Below, piece by piece: positions 62,091 through 64,000 of a DNA stretch of 64,000 nucleotides. Source of the stretch: Acanthacorydalis orientalis (taxonomy: Eukaryota; Arthropoda; Insecta; Megaloptera; Corydalidae); assembly GCA_034766995.1 (NCBI GenBank), contig CM068320.1, forward strand, positions 7,078,501 through 7,142,500, given 5' to 3'. The position numbers and the translations under genes were made by a program. Numbering within the stretch: the first letter of the stretch is position 1; each line of letters opens with the position of its first letter. The notes under the pieces were generated by a model. The model saw only the letters and a program-made list of their open reading frames with translations, was not told the DNA's origin and ran no database searches.

Positions 62091-62095
<5 letters not shown>

Positions 62096-62134
<39 letters not shown>

Positions 62135-64000
62135 TCATATTGTGAGATGTCTTTTAATGAAAATCTTAGATATTAGATAAGATAGGGGATTACATAATTT
62201 CTGGAAAATACAAATTCTGTTGGAGTTTATCTGAAAATGACTGTCTTGTTTCAGCATTTAGTTTTCTCAATAGTTCAGTACGTTTTACTGAAATTTAAAT
62301 ACTGATGGTTTGTGAAATGACCATTGGCAGCTACTAGATTATATTTAGTGGCAATTTTTAGTATTATTCATTTTGATAGATATGGAAAAATAAAGTAAAA
62401 AAAATATTTTACGTTATTAGTTAAATCAGTATAAATTAATTCTTAAGAATATAGTTAGGCGAGATTAAATGGGACCGAGCCATTTACATAGTGTTAAATT
62501 AAGTCACAATAAATACGTTTAATTACCTAAGGTAATTATTTATCAAATTTTTTAAATCCACTACTGAAAATTTTTTTTTATATGTTGAAAGTTGTTCATT
62601 TATTTATACAATTTTCATGGCCTATTACTGAATAATAAGGTATTATTTTTTCCAGTTATTGAATATTTTATCAATTCAAGTGTAAATTCTGTAATACAAA
62701 TGCTTTTTAATATATTAGATTTTTTTAAAACAAACTATTTAATATAAGAAAAGAAGTACATTGAGAAATTAAAGGATAAAAATACTTTCAAGAATACTAT
62801 ATACAAGAATATCTAATTAAAAAAATTGTTTCAAAAAAACTTAGATAGTAGTAGAAAGAGAAAAGAATTGCAAAAGGATCAATTAAATACGAAATATATG
62901 TTAGTAGGTAGTAAAGCATTTTAGTAATAAAGTAATTCATATAATTGAAAGAAATTCGTTAATATTGTCTGTCATATAAATAATTTGGAAATGTTAACAT
63001 TTTCAATAAATTATTTTTATTATGCAAATTTACTATGGGCCATTTATCATTGTGATGGCATGATTTTCCAAAATTTCTATTTCCAAAACGCACTTACATT
63101 AGTTTCACATAGAAGTGTTCAAAAATGTCAGTTGACTTAAGCATATTGCATCAGTGAATGTGGTTTGTCGCTATCTTGTCATTGAGATCTCCAATAGGAT
63201 CTTGCTGTGCCTGTCATAGTAAAAATATTAACAATGGAATAAAAATGTTAATCCGACTAAATTAAAGAATGATATGAAAAGCTAATCTGTAAATTATCGA
63301 TTCTGGATATTTAAATAGCTAAATTAGTTCTTTTGGCGTTTTCTCTCTAGGATGCAAAATAATTTTATAAGTTTTCTATAATACTAGTTTCATTACTATA
63401 TTAAAGAATTACTTTTATAGTGCAACTAAAAGTAGAATGTTGGTCGCACTATAAGTGATTCTCAACGAAGGCGGAATTGTCCGTTGTCAGGAAGCGACTT
63501 ACACATCTAAGGGGATCTTTGATTTATCATGTTATTTAGAAGGATGATAATTTCACATAGCAGAGTACATTATATGAAGGTAGCGCCACTTTAACATACA
63601 ATTTACTATAACTGAAAGCATGTGGTATTCAATTAACAATTAATTTAATTTTTCGAAAATAACCCTATATTAATCGTTAATATGTCGTTTTTTAAATGTT
63701 GTAAACTTATTTATACTTATTTATTTACCATTAATACTTGAAGGCCACCGTTTATAAACACTTTTTTAGTTTGGTAATGTTACGATCCAGATTATAAAAA
63801 GTTAATGTTGATAATCTGGAAGTAAACGTGAATGTGCAATCTGTAATGTTTAATCAAAATACATAATTAAATTCGATTTGAATAAATTATACTATTTATT
63901 TTATATATTTTTTGGTATTTACATTTTAGTAAAGTAAACACTTTAAAATGCCTGACGTGAAATTATTTTTTGAGTCACGTTACTTTTATTGTAAATGAAG
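62096..64000. other. AT-rich intergenic with (TA)n at 62096-62131 and two complex patches
   Basis: No gene was recognised. More complex patches occur at about 63040-63210 and 63420-63620 (AACGAAGGCGGAATTGTCCG, AAGCGACTTACACATC); they lack frames and could be regulatory or old repeats. Confidence 0.5.

Larger units (their letters stand above)
61265..62095 (+). mobile_element. internally deleted mariner between (TA)n arrays
   Basis: TAGTTTGAAATGTTTGGTAT near 61270 and, read inward from the right, TCGTTTGATAAGTATGGTAT near 62092 match at 16 of 20 bases and are probable inverted repeats. (TA)n arrays abut both sides. The transposase lacks its DNA-binding half. Confidence 0.75.

Overview
The window is an AT-rich (by eye about three quarters A+T) arthropod nuclear sequence, most likely from an insect. 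The evidence is spliceosomal introns with GT-AG borders, many eroded mariner, piggyBac-type, copia and non-LTR elements, and long (TA)n, (CA)n and (TG)n microsatellites. I see no bacterial-type operons, rRNA, credible tRNA gene or CRISPR array. Nothing seen identifies the species.

Layout. (1) 1-8880 is a block of satellites and minisatellites: a G/T-rich array built in 6-base steps, a 9-base array, a C/A-rich array, a 41-bp family carrying a perfect dyad, a second C/A-rich array, more 41-bp units, then a ~154-bp tandem satellite closed by more 41-bp units. (2) 9180-9740 holds a copia integrase relic. (3) 10244-12307, minus strand, is the only intact host gene I can support. Its six coding exons splice into a 321-residue protein of the BORCS6 family (BLOC-one-related complex, lysosome positioning). 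(4) 12687-16767 is a copia element on the minus strand. It has two ~200-bp LTRs, an initiator-tRNA-type internal primer site, a frameshifted gag-pol and a deleted RT/RNase H region, and it is split by a BEL/Pao-like fragment flanked by a 5-bp duplication. (5) 16.8-64 kb is a gene-poor desert with at least five mariner-type relics, piggyBac-like and other TTAA elements, two non-LTR fragments, two copies of an unnamed inverted-repeat element, many (TA)n arrays and a few complex islands that could be regulatory DNA.

Best discoveries. There is a 619-bp miniature LTR element (58828-59446) with TG...CA repeats about 97% identical, an exact 5-bp target duplication and no recognisable coding or primer site. 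Its internal sequence recurs without LTRs at 55.2 kb. A related pair of satellites of different period (41 and ~154 bp) shares TTAGACA and TGTCTAAAA half-sites. Several transposon relics lie between two (TA)n arrays, which suggests that these arrays are landing sites.

Functionally the window is one housekeeping gene embedded in repeats. All transposon genes are broken by stops, frameshifts or deletions. Coordinates of repeats and relics are approximate to a few bases unless terminal repeats fix them. Family assignments come from reading translations by eye.
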